A stretch of DNA of 64,000 bases from Mycobacterium shigaense (GCF_002356315.1 NZ_AP018164.1:4898001-4962000), one strand, 5' to 3'. Positions 18,834 through 28,164 are shown, counted from the stretch's first letter. The notes: generated from the letters alone by a model not told the origin. Numbers and translations are program-made.

Positions 18834-19232
18834 ATGTTTACTCTCCTTGTGTCATGGTTGCTGGTGGCCTGCATCCCAGGGCTGCTCATGCTGGCGGCGC
18901 TCGGCCTGGGCAGGCTCGAAACCGAGCTCGCCCGTGAGTCGGTCACGGCTGCGGATGTCGACGAGTTTCTCGAGCACGCGCAGGCTGTCGATGTGCGCAC
19001 ACTGGCCCGAGAGGGCATCACGGAAGCGCTGGAATACCTGCATCAACGCGAGGCGCAGCAGCTCGCCGCCGCCGCGGTGTCCAGGGCGCTGACGGGGCGC
19101 CATCACGCCGAGTCGATGTTTGCCATCGACTTGACCGACCCCTACACGGGCAGATTAATGCCGGCGCGAATACACGCGCATTCGTCCGCCAAACGGCAAT
19201 ATGGGGCGACTAGACACGTCAATCGTGTGTAG
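18834..19232 (+). CDS. Small membrane protein (Rv3675-like)
   Basis: 132 residues. One strong N-terminal hydrophobic helix (LLVSWLLVACIPGLLMLAALGLG) is followed by a helical charged region (ETELARESVTAADVDEFLEH) and a basic tail. The position upstream of crp matches Rv3675. No known domain. The 97-base gap that follows holds the crp promoter. Function unknown. Confidence 0.75.
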   Translation: MFTLLVSWLLVACIPGLLMLAALGLGRLETELARESVTAADVDEFLEHAQAVDVRTLAREGITEALEYLHQREAQQLAAAAVSRALTGRHHAESMFAIDLTDPYTGRLMPARIHAHSSAKRQYGATRHVNRV

Positions 19233-19242
19233 CGTTGGCACG

Positions 19243-19270
19243 TTGGACAAGATTGGCTTGCCTCTATACT
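19243..19270 (+). promoter_or_regulatory. SigA-like promoter of crp
   Basis: TTGGAC (19243-19248) and TATACT (19265-19270) are separated by 16 bases. Transcription would start near 19277, about 53 bases before the crp start codon. Confidence 0.65.
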
Positions 19271-19329
19271 CAACAACGGCTCAGGGGTTGGCCCGCCATA
19301 TCACATCATTGGAAAGCTGAAGGGGCAAC

Positions 19330-20004
19330 GTGGACGAGATCCTGGCCAGGGCCGGAATCTTCCAGGGGGTTGAACCCGGCGCAGTCGCAGCACTGACCAA
19401 GCAGCTACAACCCGTCGATTTCCCCCGGGGGCACACCGTTTTCGCGGAAGGGGAGCCGGGCGACCGGCTGTACATCATTGTTTCGGGCAAGGTGAAAATC
19501 GGTCGGCGCTCACCCGATGGCCGGGAGAACCTGCTGACGATCATGGGCCCGTCGGACATGTTCGGTGAGCTGTCGATCTTCGATCCGGGCCCGCGGACAT
19601 CCAGTGCCACCACCATCACCGAGGTGCGGGCGGTGTCGATGGACCGCGACGCGCTGCGGGCGTGGATCGCAGATCGTCCCGAGATCGCCGAGCAGTTGCT
19701 CCGAGTGCTCGCCCGGCGGCTGCGGCGGACCAACAACAACTTGGCGGACCTCATCTTCACCGACGTGCCCGGCCGGGTGGCCAAGCAGCTGCTACAGCTC
19801 GCCCAGCGCTTCGGCACCCAGGAGGGGGGCGCCATGCGCGTCACCCATGACCTGACCCAGGAGGAAATCGCCCAGCTGGTGGGCGCCTCACGGGAAACGG
19901 TGAACAAGGCGCTGGCCGATTTCGCCCATCGCGGCTGGATCCGTCTGGAGGGCAAGAGCGTCCTGATCTCGGACTCCGAGCGGCTGGCTCGCCGGGCGCG
20001 GTAG
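19330..20004 (+). CDS. crp: Crp, cAMP receptor protein (Crp/Fnr family regulator)
   Basis: 224 residues, the same length as Rv3676. A cyclic-nucleotide-binding domain spans about residues 15-130 with a family-typical GEPGDRLYIIVSGKVKIG and a phosphate-binding cassette (FGELSIFDPGPRTSSA). A winged helix-turn-helix follows (TQEEIAQLVGASRETVNKAL). It starts with GTG. In M. tuberculosis it is a global regulator that binds TGTGA-N6-TCACA sites and controls whiB1, rpfA and others. I do not see a good copy of that site in its own leader. It is monocistronic or followed by the convergent gene 20 bases away. Confidence 0.97.
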   Translation: MDEILARAGIFQGVEPGAVAALTKQLQPVDFPRGHTVFAEGEPGDRLYIIVSGKVKIGRRSPDGRENLLTIMGPSDMFGELSIFDPGPRTSSATTITEVRAVSMDRDALRAWIADRPEIAEQLLRVLARRLRRTNNNLADLIFTDVPGRVAKQLLQLAQRFGTQEGGAMRVTHDLTQEEIAQLVGASRETVNKALADFAHRGWIRLEGKSVLISDSERLARRAR

Positions 20005-20023
20005 CCCTTCGCTGCGAGGCCAA

Positions 20024-20815
20024 TCAGCCGCGCAGGAAGTCCAATTGCACTTGGACCGACCATTCGGCCGCATCCCAGAGCTTCTCGTCGACGTCGACGT
20101 AGACGTGTTCGACGATCTGGCGGGCGCTGACCTCCTCGCCCAACTCCCGCAGCGCGCCACGCACCTGCTCCAGCCGCTCGTGCCGGTGCACGAGATAACC
20201 TTGCGCGACGCTCTGCAGATCGGCGAGGTCCGGTCCGTGTCCCGGCAACACGGCCCGGCGGCCCAGGCCGCGCAGCCGCCGCAGGGATTCCAGGTAGGCC
20301 GGCAGGCTGCCGTCCTCCTTGTCGAGGACGGCAGTGCCGCGCCCCAGCACCGTGTCCGCGGTCAGCACAGCGTCGTCGAGCAGAAACGACAGCGAATCCG
20401 CGGTGTGGCCGGGCGTCGCCATCACCTTGATCTTCAACCCGGCGGCGTCGATCACCTCGCCGTCGACCAGGTGGCCGCCGAGGCCGCGCAGAAAACCACT
20501 GCCGGCCGAGCGCACGGTCGCCCCGGTGAGCTCGACCAGCTTGTCGATGCCATCGGTGTGGTCGCTGTGCCGGTGGCTGATCAGCACCAACACGATGCGG
20601 CCGAGCGCGGCAACCCGGGCGATGTGTTCGTCGTCCTCCGGCCCCGGATCGACGATCACCAGCTCGTCGCTGCGCGGGCCGCGCAGCACCCAGGTGTTGG
20701 TGCCCTCCAGGGTCAGCAACCCCGGATTGTCAGCCAGCAGGACCGAGGCCGTGTCGGTTACCGCCCGCAACCTGCCGTATGCGGGATGGCTCGGCGACTC
20801 GGCGGCTTCGGTCAC
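20024..20815 (-). CDS. Metallo-beta-lactamase-fold hydrolase (Rv3677c-like)
   Basis: 263 residues. The metal motif HRHSDHTDG (HxHxDH), a second His in ATPGHTADS and a further His in LPGHGPD define the MBL fold with a dinuclear metal site. A C-terminal winged-helix-like segment makes it like the human LACTB2/RNase-type hydrolases. Substrate unknown; glyoxalase-II-like or nuclease activity are both possible. It is in tight order with the RidA and DUF4177 genes (5- and 12-base gaps), forming a three-gene minus-strand operon whose first gene is the DUF4177 gene. Confidence 0.88.
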   Translation of the reverse strand: MTEAAESPSHPAYGRLRAVTDTASVLLADNPGLLTLEGTNTWVLRGPRSDELVIVDPGPEDDEHIARVAALGRIVLVLISHRHSDHTDGIDKLVELTGATVRSAGSGFLRGLGGHLVDGEVIDAAGLKIKVMATPGHTADSLSFLLDDAVLTADTVLGRGTAVLDKEDGSLPAYLESLRRLRGLGRRAVLPGHGPDLADLQSVAQGYLVHRHERLEQVRGALRELGEEVSARQIVEHVYVDVDEKLWDAAEWSVQVQLDFLRG

Positions 20816-20820
20816 GGACG

Positions 20821-21276
20821 TCAGCCGATCTCCACGATCAGCTCGACCTCCACCGGAGCGTCCAGTGGCAGTTCGGCAACCCCGACGGCCGAGCGGGCGT
20901 GGCTACCGGCATCGCCGAACACCTCGGCGAGCAGGTCAGAGGCACCGTTGATGACGCCCGGCTGCCCGGTGAATCCGGGTGCCGAGGCGACGAATCCGAC
21001 GACCTTGACCACCTGCGTCACCGAGTCGATGCCGACCAGCGAATGCACTGCCGCCAACGCGTTCAGCGCGCACAGGCGCGCCAGCGCCTTGCCATCCTCG
21101 GGGCTGACCTCGGCGCCGACCTTGCCGGTGCCCGCCAGCTTGCCGCTCTGCATCGGCAGCTGCCCCGCCGTGTAGACCAGGTTGCCGGTGCGCTGTGCCG
21201 GCAGATACGAGGCGAGTGGCGGAACCACGTCGGGAAGTTGGACACCGAGCTGGGCAAGCCGCTCTGACGCGGTCAT
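20821..21276 (-). CDS. RidA-family (YjgF/YER057c) protein (Rv3678c-like)
   Basis: 151 residues, RidA/YjgF fold (TASYLPAQRTGNLVYTAGQ-like N-half; CALNALAAVHSLVG in the middle). It falls in the longer Rid subgroup common in actinobacteria. The family removes reactive enamine/imine intermediates made by PLP enzymes. The canonical RidA arginine near the C-terminus is not evident; the matching region reads NGASDLLAEVFGDAGSHARS. Activity toward iminoacrylate is therefore uncertain. Operon with the MBL-fold hydrolase downstream. Confidence 0.87.
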   Translation of the reverse strand: MTASERLAQLGVQLPDVVPPLASYLPAQRTGNLVYTAGQLPMQSGKLAGTGKVGAEVSPEDGKALARLCALNALAAVHSLVGIDSVTQVVKVVGFVASAPGFTGQPGVINGASDLLAEVFGDAGSHARSAVGVAELPLDAPVEVELIVEIG

Positions 21277-21288
21277 GAGTCCGTCCTC

Positions 21289-21450
21289 TTACTTGGGGCG
21301 CTTGAGGTAGGCCACGTGTTGTTCGCCGGTGGGCCCGGGCAGCACCGCGACCAGTTCCCAGCCGTCCTCGCCCCACTGGTCGAGGATCTGCTTGGTGGCA
21401 TGCGTCAGCAGGGGGACCGTGGCGTACTCCCACGCGGTCGGTTGGCTCAT
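21289..21450 (-). CDS. DUF4177-type small protein (Rv3678A-like)
   Basis: 53 residues: MSQPTAWEYATVPLL, a central WGEDGWELVAVLPGP, and a C-terminal AYLKRPK. The motif pair WEYATVPL and DGWELVAV is typical of DUF4177. The position between the RidA gene and the ArsA-like ATPases matches Rv3678A. It is probably the first gene of the three-gene minus-strand operon (12 bases to the RidA gene). Function unknown. Confidence 0.85.
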   Translation of the reverse strand: MSQPTAWEYATVPLLTHATKQILDQWGEDGWELVAVLPGPTGEQHVAYLKRPK

Positions 21451-21506
21451 ACCGCGAGCTTATCGGGCCCGGTGGCCACCCGAAGGCCTCGGGCTAGCAT
21501 GCGGAG

Positions 21507-22526
21507 GTGGCAAACACATCGAGCGGCGGCAGCCTGGTCGGCTGGCCCGCACGCCTGTCGAAGGCCCGACTGCATTTCGTCAGTGGCAAAGGCGGCACCG
21601 GTAAGTCGACGATCGCGGCCGCGCTGGCGCTGACCCTGGCCGCCGGCGGACGCAAGGTCCTTCTCGTGGAAGTCGAGGGCCGCCAGGGGATTGCGCAACT
21701 GTTCGACGTTCCGCCGCTGCCTTACGAAGAGGTCAAGATCGCGACGGCCGAGCGAGGCGGCCAGGTCAATGCGCTGGCTATCGACATCGAGGCCGCGTTT
21801 CTGGAATACCTCGACATGTTCTACAACCTCGGTATCGCCGGGCGCGCGATGCGCCGCATCGGCGCGGTCGAGTTCGCCACGACGATAGCCCCCGGCCTGC
21901 GCGACGTGTTGCTCACCGGCAAGATCAAAGAAGCGGTGGTGCGGGTCGACAAGAACAGGCTTCCGGTCTACGACGCGGTGGTCGTCGACTCCCCACCGAC
22001 GGGCCGCATCTCGCGCTTCCTGGACACCACGAAGGCGGTGTCCGACTTGGCCAAGGGTGGGCCGGTGCACTCGCAGGCCGACGGCGTGGTGAAGTTGCTG
22101 CACTCCGACCAGACCGCCATCCACCTGGTGACGTTGTTGGAGACGCTGCCGGTGCAGGAAACCATGGAAGCCATCGAGGAACTCTCCGAGCTGGAGCTGC
22201 CGATCGGCAGCGTGATCGTCAATCGCAACATCCCGTCGTACCTGGAGCCCGGCGACCTGGCGAAGGCCGCCGAGGGCGATGTCGACGCAGACTCGGTGCG
22301 GGCCGGGTTGAAGATGGCCGGCATCGAGCTCGACGACACCGATTTCGCCGGGTTGCTCACCGAGACCATCCAGCACGCGACGCGAATCGCCGCCCGCGCC
22401 GAGACCGCCCAACAACTCGACGCGCTGCGGGTGCCGCGACTTGAGCTGCCCGCCATCTCCGACGGCGTCGATCTGGGCAGCCTCTACGAACTTTCGGAAT
22501 CGCTTGCGCAGCAAGGAGTTCGATGA
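21507..22526 (+). CDS. ArsA/GET3-like anion-transporting ATPase, subunit 1 (Rv3679-like)
   Basis: 339 residues. Deviant Walker A GKGGTGKST near residue 27 with the signature Lys, then VDSPPTGR as the switch/Walker B region and QTAIHLVT. This is the ArsA/GET3 (SIMIBI) fold. Rv3679 and Rv3680 form a paired Get3-like ATPase in M. tuberculosis, reported to help redox and carbon homeostasis rather than arsenite export. There is no arsenic-export gene nearby, in line with that. It starts with GTG and overlaps the second subunit gene by 4 bases (ATGA). Confidence 0.92.
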   Translation: MANTSSGGSLVGWPARLSKARLHFVSGKGGTGKSTIAAALALTLAAGGRKVLLVEVEGRQGIAQLFDVPPLPYEEVKIATAERGGQVNALAIDIEAAFLEYLDMFYNLGIAGRAMRRIGAVEFATTIAPGLRDVLLTGKIKEAVVRVDKNRLPVYDAVVVDSPPTGRISRFLDTTKAVSDLAKGGPVHSQADGVVKLLHSDQTAIHLVTLLETLPVQETMEAIEELSELELPIGSVIVNRNIPSYLEPGDLAKAAEGDVDADSVRAGLKMAGIELDDTDFAGLLTETIQHATRIAARAETAQQLDALRVPRLELPAISDGVDLGSLYELSESLAQQGVR

Positions 22527-23674
22527 GCACAAAGCCCAAAACCCTTGACATGGCCACAATCTTGGCCGATACAGCCAACCGGGTTGTGGTGTGTTGCGGT
22601 GCCGGCGGCGTCGGTAAGACCACCACCGCGGCCGCGATGGCGCTGCGCGCAGCCGAATATGGCCGCACGGTCTGCGTTTTGACGATCGACCCGGCCAAGC
22701 GATTGGCTCAGGCGCTGGGAGTCAACGACCTCGGCAACACCCCACAGCGGGTCCCGCTGGCGCCCGAGGTGCCCGGCGAGTTGCACGCCATGATGCTCGA
22801 CATGCGCCGCACCTTCGACGAGATGGTGATGCAGTACTCCGGCGCGGATCGGGCCGAAGCGCTGCTGAACAACCAATTCTACCAAACCGTCGCCACGTCG
22901 CTAGCCGGCACTCAGGAGTACATGGCGATGGAGAAACTCGGCCAATTGCTGAGCCAGGACCGCTGGGACCTCATCGTGGTGGACACCCCTCCGTCGCGCA
23001 ATGCGCTGGACTTCCTGGATGCGCCAAAACGGTTGGGCAGCTTCATGGACAGCCGGCTGTGGCGGCTCCTGCTGGCACCAGGCCGTGGCATCGGTCGGTT
23101 AGTCACCGGCGCAATGGGTTTGGCGATGAAGGCACTGTCAACCATCATGGGTTCCCAATTGCTCAGCGACATCGGATCTTTCGTGCAGTCATTGGAAGCA
23201 ACCTTCGGCGGCTGGCGCGAGAAGGCCGATCGCACCTATTCGCTGCTGAAGCGGCGCGGCACTCAATTCGTGGTGGTGTCGGCGGCCGAACCCGACGCCC
23301 TGCGCGAGGCCTCCTTCTTCGTCGACCGGCTGTCGCAGGAGAGCATGCCGCTGGCGGGGCTCATCCTGAACCGCACGCACCCCATGTTGTGCGCGCTGCC
23401 CGTCGAGCGGGCAATTGACGGAAGCGAAACTTTAGATGCTGGACCGGATTCCGACGCCGCCTCGCTCGCCGCAGCGGTGCTGCAGATTCACGCCGACCGC
23501 GCCCAGACCGCCAAGCGCGAGGTCCGGCTGCTATCGCGATTCACCGGGGCCAACCCGAATGTGCCGATCATCGGCGTACCGTCGCTACCCTTCGACGTCT
23601 CCGACCTGGACGCCTTGCGGGCGCTGGCCGACCAGATCACGCCGGTCGTCGATGCGCCCCTCGCGGGCGACTGA
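22523..23674 (+). CDS. ArsA/GET3-like anion-transporting ATPase, subunit 2 (Rv3680-like)
   Basis: 383 residues. Walker A CGAGGVGKTTTAA lacks the signature Lys of its partner (GAGGVGKT against GKGGTGKST), so the pair is asymmetric, and VVDTPPSRNALDF forms the switch region. The C-terminal part includes IIGVPSLPFDVSDL, as in family members. It is translationally coupled to the first subunit by ATGA overlap, which suggests a heteromeric complex. Substrate unknown. Confidence 0.92.
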   Translation: MSTKPKTLDMATILADTANRVVVCCGAGGVGKTTTAAAMALRAAEYGRTVCVLTIDPAKRLAQALGVNDLGNTPQRVPLAPEVPGELHAMMLDMRRTFDEMVMQYSGADRAEALLNNQFYQTVATSLAGTQEYMAMEKLGQLLSQDRWDLIVVDTPPSRNALDFLDAPKRLGSFMDSRLWRLLLAPGRGIGRLVTGAMGLAMKALSTIMGSQLLSDIGSFVQSLEATFGGWREKADRTYSLLKRRGTQFVVVSAAEPDALREASFFVDRLSQESMPLAGLILNRTHPMLCALPVERAIDGSETLDAGPDSDAASLAAAVLQIHADRAQTAKREVRLLSRFTGANPNVPIIGVPSLPFDVSDLDALRALADQITPVVDAPLAGD

Positions 23675-24000
23675 GCGCAGTCCAGTTAGTTCCGCCGGCG
23701 ACAACCGCGACCTGCGAAAAGGCCTCTGAGCAGCTACTCAGCCGCTCGTTGTGGGCTTCGCGATGCCGCGGATCAGGGTGCAGAAAGGAAAAATTCCCGG
23801 GTAACGTATCGGCACCTGGGCGCGAAACCTCCTGCAGTACAACACAGTCGGGCTCTGGACGCCTTATTGGACACCACTATGATTGGCGCCGGCCGATGCC
23901 GTCTGTAACAGATTCGTAATGACGAACGGCGCCTGCCCTGGACCCTCAGGCGCGCGAAGGATCTACCGCCAAATGGCGATAGACCCGGTCGCAAGTGAGG
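23675..24000. other. Non-coding interval between convergent genes
   Basis: 326 bases between the end of the ATPase pair and the end of whiB4. I see no credible gene. A small hairpin (CGCCAAATGGCG near 23968) lies close to the whiB4 stop and could help end its transcript. A GGGTA near 23800 has no matching -35 element. Confidence 0.5.
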
Positions 24001-24351
24001 CTAGCTGACTCCGCGGTTGCGGCGCTTGTCGAAGAAGTCGGACCACGACACGACCTCGGGATGTTGCTTGAGCAATGCCCTGCGCTGGCGTTCGGTCATG
24101 CCTCCCCAGACACCGAACTCCACCTTGTTGTCCAGCGCGTCTGCGCCGCATTCCTGCATTACAGGGCAGTGACGGCAGATAACCGCCGCCTTACGTTGTG
24201 CAGCGCCCCGCACGAATAGTTCGTCGGGATCCGCGGTCCGACACAGCGCCTGGGACACCCAGGCGATGCGTTCTTCCGCGTCCACACTGCGGAGCACCCC
24301 CTGTGCTGCCGAAATGTTCGTTCGACGCGCCGTCGATCGTGTTCCTGACAC
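24001..24351 (-). CDS. whiB4: WhiB4, iron-sulfur redox-sensing regulator
   Basis: 116 residues from GTG 24351, which is preceded by the ribosome site GGAGGAAAGGG. Four cysteines bind the [4Fe-4S] cluster: Cys37, Cys59, Cys62 and Cys68 (ICRHCPVMQEC). The GVWGG turn and basic TERQRRALLK tail bind DNA. In M. tuberculosis WhiB4 senses oxygen and oxidants, condenses DNA when oxidised and represses antioxidant genes. The ATG at 24423 would add 24 residues absent from the family and was rejected. Confidence 0.95.
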   Translation of the reverse strand: MSGTRSTARRTNISAAQGVLRSVDAEERIAWVSQALCRTADPDELFVRGAAQRKAAVICRHCPVMQECGADALDNKVEFGVWGGMTERQRRALLKQHPEVVSWSDFFDKRRNRGVS

Positions 24352-24736
24352 GAGTTGTTCCCTTTCCTCCCGGTCGCGGATGGCGACCGTCCTCCTGGGG
24401 TCCACACCCCGGCTGCGATCCACGCCACACTGTGCAGATCCGTGTTACCTGAATCTCACCGTCTGTATAAGTTAGGTGGTCAAATAGCAATTGCGCAACA
24501 GTCTCATAACGCTTTTTTTGGGACGGCCGTGCCGTCTCGTCTCAAATCTTAAGCCGAGAACTACCCCTGCTGACACACAAATTGGTGGGTGATCGGTGAA
24601 ACGGGCCGAAACACCCCCACTAACCACGACAAACTGCCTGTTCAAGACGTGAATCACATTGGATCATCGCGCGATGAAATTCCCCTAAGAACTCGATGCC
24701 ACGGCCGGCCCCGCGGGGGCCGCTACTGTAGTACGC
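24352..24736. other. Divergent promoter interval between whiB4 and ponA2
   Basis: 385 bases without a gene. On the minus strand TATACA (24469-24464) is a possible -10 for whiB4, leaving a leader of over 100 bases; a good -35 at 16-18 bases is not evident. A run of seven T near 24511-24517 and AT-rich sequence to 24580 stand out from the GC-rich surroundings. No clear hexamers could be chosen for ponA2. The long whiB4 leader may carry regulation, but I recognise no riboswitch. Confidence 0.45.
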
Positions 24737-27151
24737 ATGTCAGACCGCCCGCCGGCAGCCCTCACGGTTCTCAAGCTGGCCGGATGCTGTCTGCTGGCCG
24801 GTGTCGTCGCGACGGCGCTGATGTTCCCCCTCGCGGGCGGCCTGGGGCTGATCTCGAACCGGGCCTCGGAGGTCGTCGCCAACGGGTCGGCTCAACTGCT
24901 CGAGGCACAGGTGCCCGCCGTGTCGACGATGGTCGACGCGAAGGGCAACGTCATCGCGTGGCTCTACGAGCAGCGCCGCTTCGAGGTGCCCAGCGACAAG
25001 ATCGCCAACACGATGAAGTTGGCGATCGTCTCGATCGAGGACAAAAGGTTCGCCTATCACAACGGGGTGGACTGGAAGGGCACGCTGACGGGATTGGCGG
25101 GCTACGCGTCCGGCGACGTAGACACCCGCGGTGGCTCGACGATCGAGCAACAGTACGTGAAGAACTACCAACTATTGGTCACGGCCAAGACCGACGCCGA
25201 GAAGCGCGCGGCCGTGGAGACTACCCCGGCACGCAAGCTGCGTGAGATCAGGATGGCGCTGACGCTGGACAAGACGTTCAGCAAGCCGGAGATCCTGACC
25301 CGATACCTGAACCTGGTGTCGTTCGGCAACGGGTCGTTCGGGGTGCAAGACGCCGCGCAGACGTACTTCGGCATCAACGCCTCCGACCTGAACTGGCAGC
25401 AGGCGGCGCTGCTGGCCGGCATGGTGCAGTCGACCAGCGCGCTCAACCCTTACACCAACCCCGACGGTGCGCTGGCCCGGCGCAACCTGGTCCTGGACAC
25501 GATGATCGACAATCTGCCGCAGGAGGCCGACGCCCTGCGCGCCGCCAAGACCACGCCGCTGGGCATCCTGCCGCAACCCAACGAGTTGCCGCGCGGCTGC
25601 ATCGCGGCGGGCGATCGCGCCTTCTTCTGTGACTACGTCCAGGCCTACCTGTCCCGCGCCGGGATCAGCAAGGAACAGGTGTCCCGCGGCGGCTACCTGA
25701 TCCGCACGACGCTGGACCCCGACGTGCAGAACCCGGTCAAGGCGGCCATCGACAAGTTCGCCAGCCCGAGCCTGCCCGGCATCTCCAGCGTGATGAGCGT
25801 GATCAAGCCCGGCAAGGATTCGCACAAGGTGATGGCGATGGCCAGCAACCGCACCTACGGGCTGGACATGGATGCCGGTCAAACGATGCGACCGCAACCG
25901 TTCTCGCTCGTCGGCGACGGCGCGGGGTCGGTGTTCAAGATCTTCACCACGGCGGCCGCCCTGGACATGGGCATGGGCATCAACGCGACGCTCGAGGTGC
26001 CGCCGCGCTTCCAGTCCAAGGGCCTGGGATCGGGCGGGGCCAAGGGCTGCCCCAAAGACACCTGGTGCGTGGTCAACGCCGGTAACTACCGGGGTTCGAT
26101 GAACGTGACGGACGCGCTGGCCACCTCGCCCAACACCGCGTTCGCCAAGCTGATCTCACAGGTCGGCGTGACGCGGACCGTCGACATGGCGGTCAAGCTG
26201 GGGCTGCGGTCCTACGCCGACCCGGGCACCGCGCGCGACTACAACCCGGACAGCAACGAGAGCCTGGCCGACTTCGTCAAGCGGCAGAACCTCGGTTCGT
26301 TCACGCTGGGTCCCATCGAGGTGAACGCGCTGGAGCTGTCGAATGTCGCGGCCACGCTCGCCTCCGGTGGCACCTGGTGCCCGCCCAACCCGATCGACAA
26401 GCTGGTCGACCGCAACGGCAACGAGGTCGCGGTGACGACCGAGACCTGCGATCAGGTCGTGCCCGAGGGGCTGGCCAACACGCTGGCCAACGCGATGAGC
26501 AAGGACGCCACCGCAGGCGGCACCGCCTCGGGCTCCGCCGGCGCCGCGGGCTGGGACCTGCCGGTGTCCGGTAAGACGGGCACCACCGAGGCCCACCGCT
26601 CCTCCGGATTCGTCGGCTTCACCAAGTACTACGCGGCCGCCAACTACATCTACGACGACTCGACCACCCCGACGGACCTGTGCTCGTCGCCGCTGCGGCA
26701 CTGCGGCGAGGGCGACCTGTACGGCGGTAACGAGCCGGCGCGCACCTGGTTCACCGCGATGAAGCCGATCGCCACCTCATTCGGGCCCGTGCAGCTGCCC
26801 CCGACCGACCCCCGCTACGTGGACGGGTCGCCGGCCGGGCGGGTGCCCAGCGTCGCCGGCCTGGATCTGGACGCGGCGCGCGCCCGACTCAAGCAGGCAG
26901 GCTTCCAGGTCGCCGACCAACCGAACGGGGTGAACAGCACCGCCAAGGCCGGCGAGGTGGTCGGGACGATACCCAGCGGGCAAACGATTCCGGGCTCCAT
27001 CATCACGATCCAGACCAGCAACGGCATTCCGCCGGCACCGCCGCCACCGCCGGAGGGCGCGCCGGTGCCGGTCGGATCGCAGGTCGTCGAAATTCCGGGC
27101 CTGCCGCCGATCACCATCCCGCTGCTGGCTCCGCCGCCACCGCCGCCGTAA
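24737..27151 (+). CDS. ponA2: PonA2, bifunctional class A penicillin-binding protein with PASTA domain
   Basis: 804 residues (Rv3682 is 810). A short cytoplasmic tail and a membrane helix (residues 12-37) lead into a glycosyltransferase-51 domain with catalytic Glu101 in VSIEDKRFAYHNG and RGGSTIEQQ. The transpeptidase domain has Ser398 in GSVFK, SPN in LATSPNTAF and Lys613-Thr-Gly in SGKTGTTE. One PASTA repeat (RVPSVAGLDLDAARARL) and a Pro-rich tail end it. It polymerises and crosslinks peptidoglycan. In mycobacteria PonA2 matters in non-replicating and stress conditions and works with RipA. WhiB4 lies upstream, divergent. Confidence 0.97.
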   Translation: MSDRPPAALTVLKLAGCCLLAGVVATALMFPLAGGLGLISNRASEVVANGSAQLLEAQVPAVSTMVDAKGNVIAWLYEQRRFEVPSDKIANTMKLAIVSIEDKRFAYHNGVDWKGTLTGLAGYASGDVDTRGGSTIEQQYVKNYQLLVTAKTDAEKRAAVETTPARKLREIRMALTLDKTFSKPEILTRYLNLVSFGNGSFGVQDAAQTYFGINASDLNWQQAALLAGMVQSTSALNPYTNPDGALARRNLVLDTMIDNLPQEADALRAAKTTPLGILPQPNELPRGCIAAGDRAFFCDYVQAYLSRAGISKEQVSRGGYLIRTTLDPDVQNPVKAAIDKFASPSLPGISSVMSVIKPGKDSHKVMAMASNRTYGLDMDAGQTMRPQPFSLVGDGAGSVFKIFTTAAALDMGMGINATLEVPPRFQSKGLGSGGAKGCPKDTWCVVNAGNYRGSMNVTDALATSPNTAFAKLISQVGVTRTVDMAVKLGLRSYADPGTARDYNPDSNESLADFVKRQNLGSFTLGPIEVNALELSNVAATLASGGTWCPPNPIDKLVDRNGNEVAVTTETCDQVVPEGLANTLANAMSKDATAGGTASGSAGAAGWDLPVSGKTGTTEAHRSSGFVGFTKYYAAANYIYDDSTTPTDLCSSPLRHCGEGDLYGGNEPARTWFTAMKPIATSFGPVQLPPTDPRYVDGSPAGRVPSVAGLDLDAARARLKQAGFQVADQPNGVNSTAKAGEVVGTIPSGQTIPGSIITIQTSNGIPPAPPPPPEGAPVPVGSQVVEIPGLPPITIPLLAPPPPPP

Positions 27152-27204
27152 CAACGCGCCCGAGAGTGGGTCCTTCAGTCCTCCACCGGCAGTAGGCTGC
27201 AGGC

Positions 27205-28164
27205 ATGGCTGATGTTCTGCCCACTCTCCTGCGCACCGGGGCCGTGGCACTCGGCTCGACCGTCGCGGGCATCGGTTATGCCGCGGTCGTCGAGCGCAAC
27301 GCGTTCATCCTCCGCGAGATCACGATGCCCGTATTGACGCCGGGATCCACGCCGCTGCGGGTGCTGCATATCAGCGATCTGCACATGCTGCCGAACCAAC
27401 GCCGCAAACAAGCCTGGGTGCGCGAGCTCGCCAGCTGGGAACCCGACCTGGTCGTCAACACCGGCGACAACCTGGCTCACCCCAAGGCGGTGCCGGCGGT
27501 CGTGCAGACGCTGGGCGATCTGCTATCGCGTCCCGGGGTGTTCGTCTTCGGCAGCAACGACTACTTCGGTCCGCGGCTGAAGAACCCGATGAACTACCTG
27601 ACCGACCCGTCGCATCGCGTCCGCGGCGAGCCGCTGCCCTGGCAGGACCTGCGCGCGGCGTTCACCGAGCGCGGCTGGCTGGACCTCACCCACACGCGCC
27701 GCGAATTCGAGGTGGCCGGCCTGCACATCGCCGCGGCGGGCGTGGACGACCCCCACATCGACCGGGACCGCTACGACGCGATCGCCGGGCCCGCCAACGC
27801 GGCGGCGAATCTGCGGCTGGGCCTGACACATTCGCCGGAGCCGCGGGTTCTGGACCGCTTCGCCGCCGACGGGTATCAGCTCGTGATGGCGGGCCACACG
27901 CACGGCGGGCAGCTGTGTGTGCCGTTCTACGGCGCCCTGGTGACCAACTGCGGCCTGGACCGCACCCGGGCCAAGGGACCGTCGCGCTGGGGCGCCAACA
28001 TGCAACTGCACGTCTCGGCCGGGCTCGGCACCTCGCCGTTCGCGCCGGTGCGCTTCTGCTGCCGCCCCGAGGCGACGCTGCTGACCCTGATCGCCGCCCC
28101 CATGGGCGGGCGGGATTCGACCAGCGATCGGGACCGTACCCAGCCAGCGGCTTCGCTGCGTTGA
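27205..28164 (+). CDS. Calcineurin-like metallophosphoesterase (Rv3683-like)
   Basis: 319 residues. Metal motifs in order: HISDLHM (D-x-H), NTGDNLAH (GDxx), SNDYFG (the GNHD position, here SND), LTHSPEP and AGHTHGGQL (GHxH). An N-terminal hydrophobic stretch (VALGSTVAGIGYAAVV) resembles the membrane-associated YkuE/UDP-diacylglucosamine-pyrophosphatase type. Substrate unknown. The stop overlaps the TTG start of the next gene (TTGA), so they are cotranscribed; the 53-base gap to ponA2 makes a three-gene unit likely. Confidence 0.9.
   Translation: MADVLPTLLRTGAVALGSTVAGIGYAAVVERNAFILREITMPVLTPGSTPLRVLHISDLHMLPNQRRKQAWVRELASWEPDLVVNTGDNLAHPKAVPAVVQTLGDLLSRPGVFVFGSNDYFGPRLKNPMNYLTDPSHRVRGEPLPWQDLRAAFTERGWLDLTHTRREFEVAGLHIAAAGVDDPHIDRDRYDAIAGPANAAANLRLGLTHSPEPRVLDRFAADGYQLVMAGHTHGGQLCVPFYGALVTNCGLDRTRAKGPSRWGANMQLHVSAGLGTSPFAPVRFCCRPEATLLTLIAAPMGGRDSTSDRDRTQPAASLR

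Noticed and set aside
19218..19242. Possible Crp site (GTGTGTAGCGTTGGCAC) before crp
   Set aside because: The half-sites do not fit TGTGA-N6-TCACA in spacing or in the right half.
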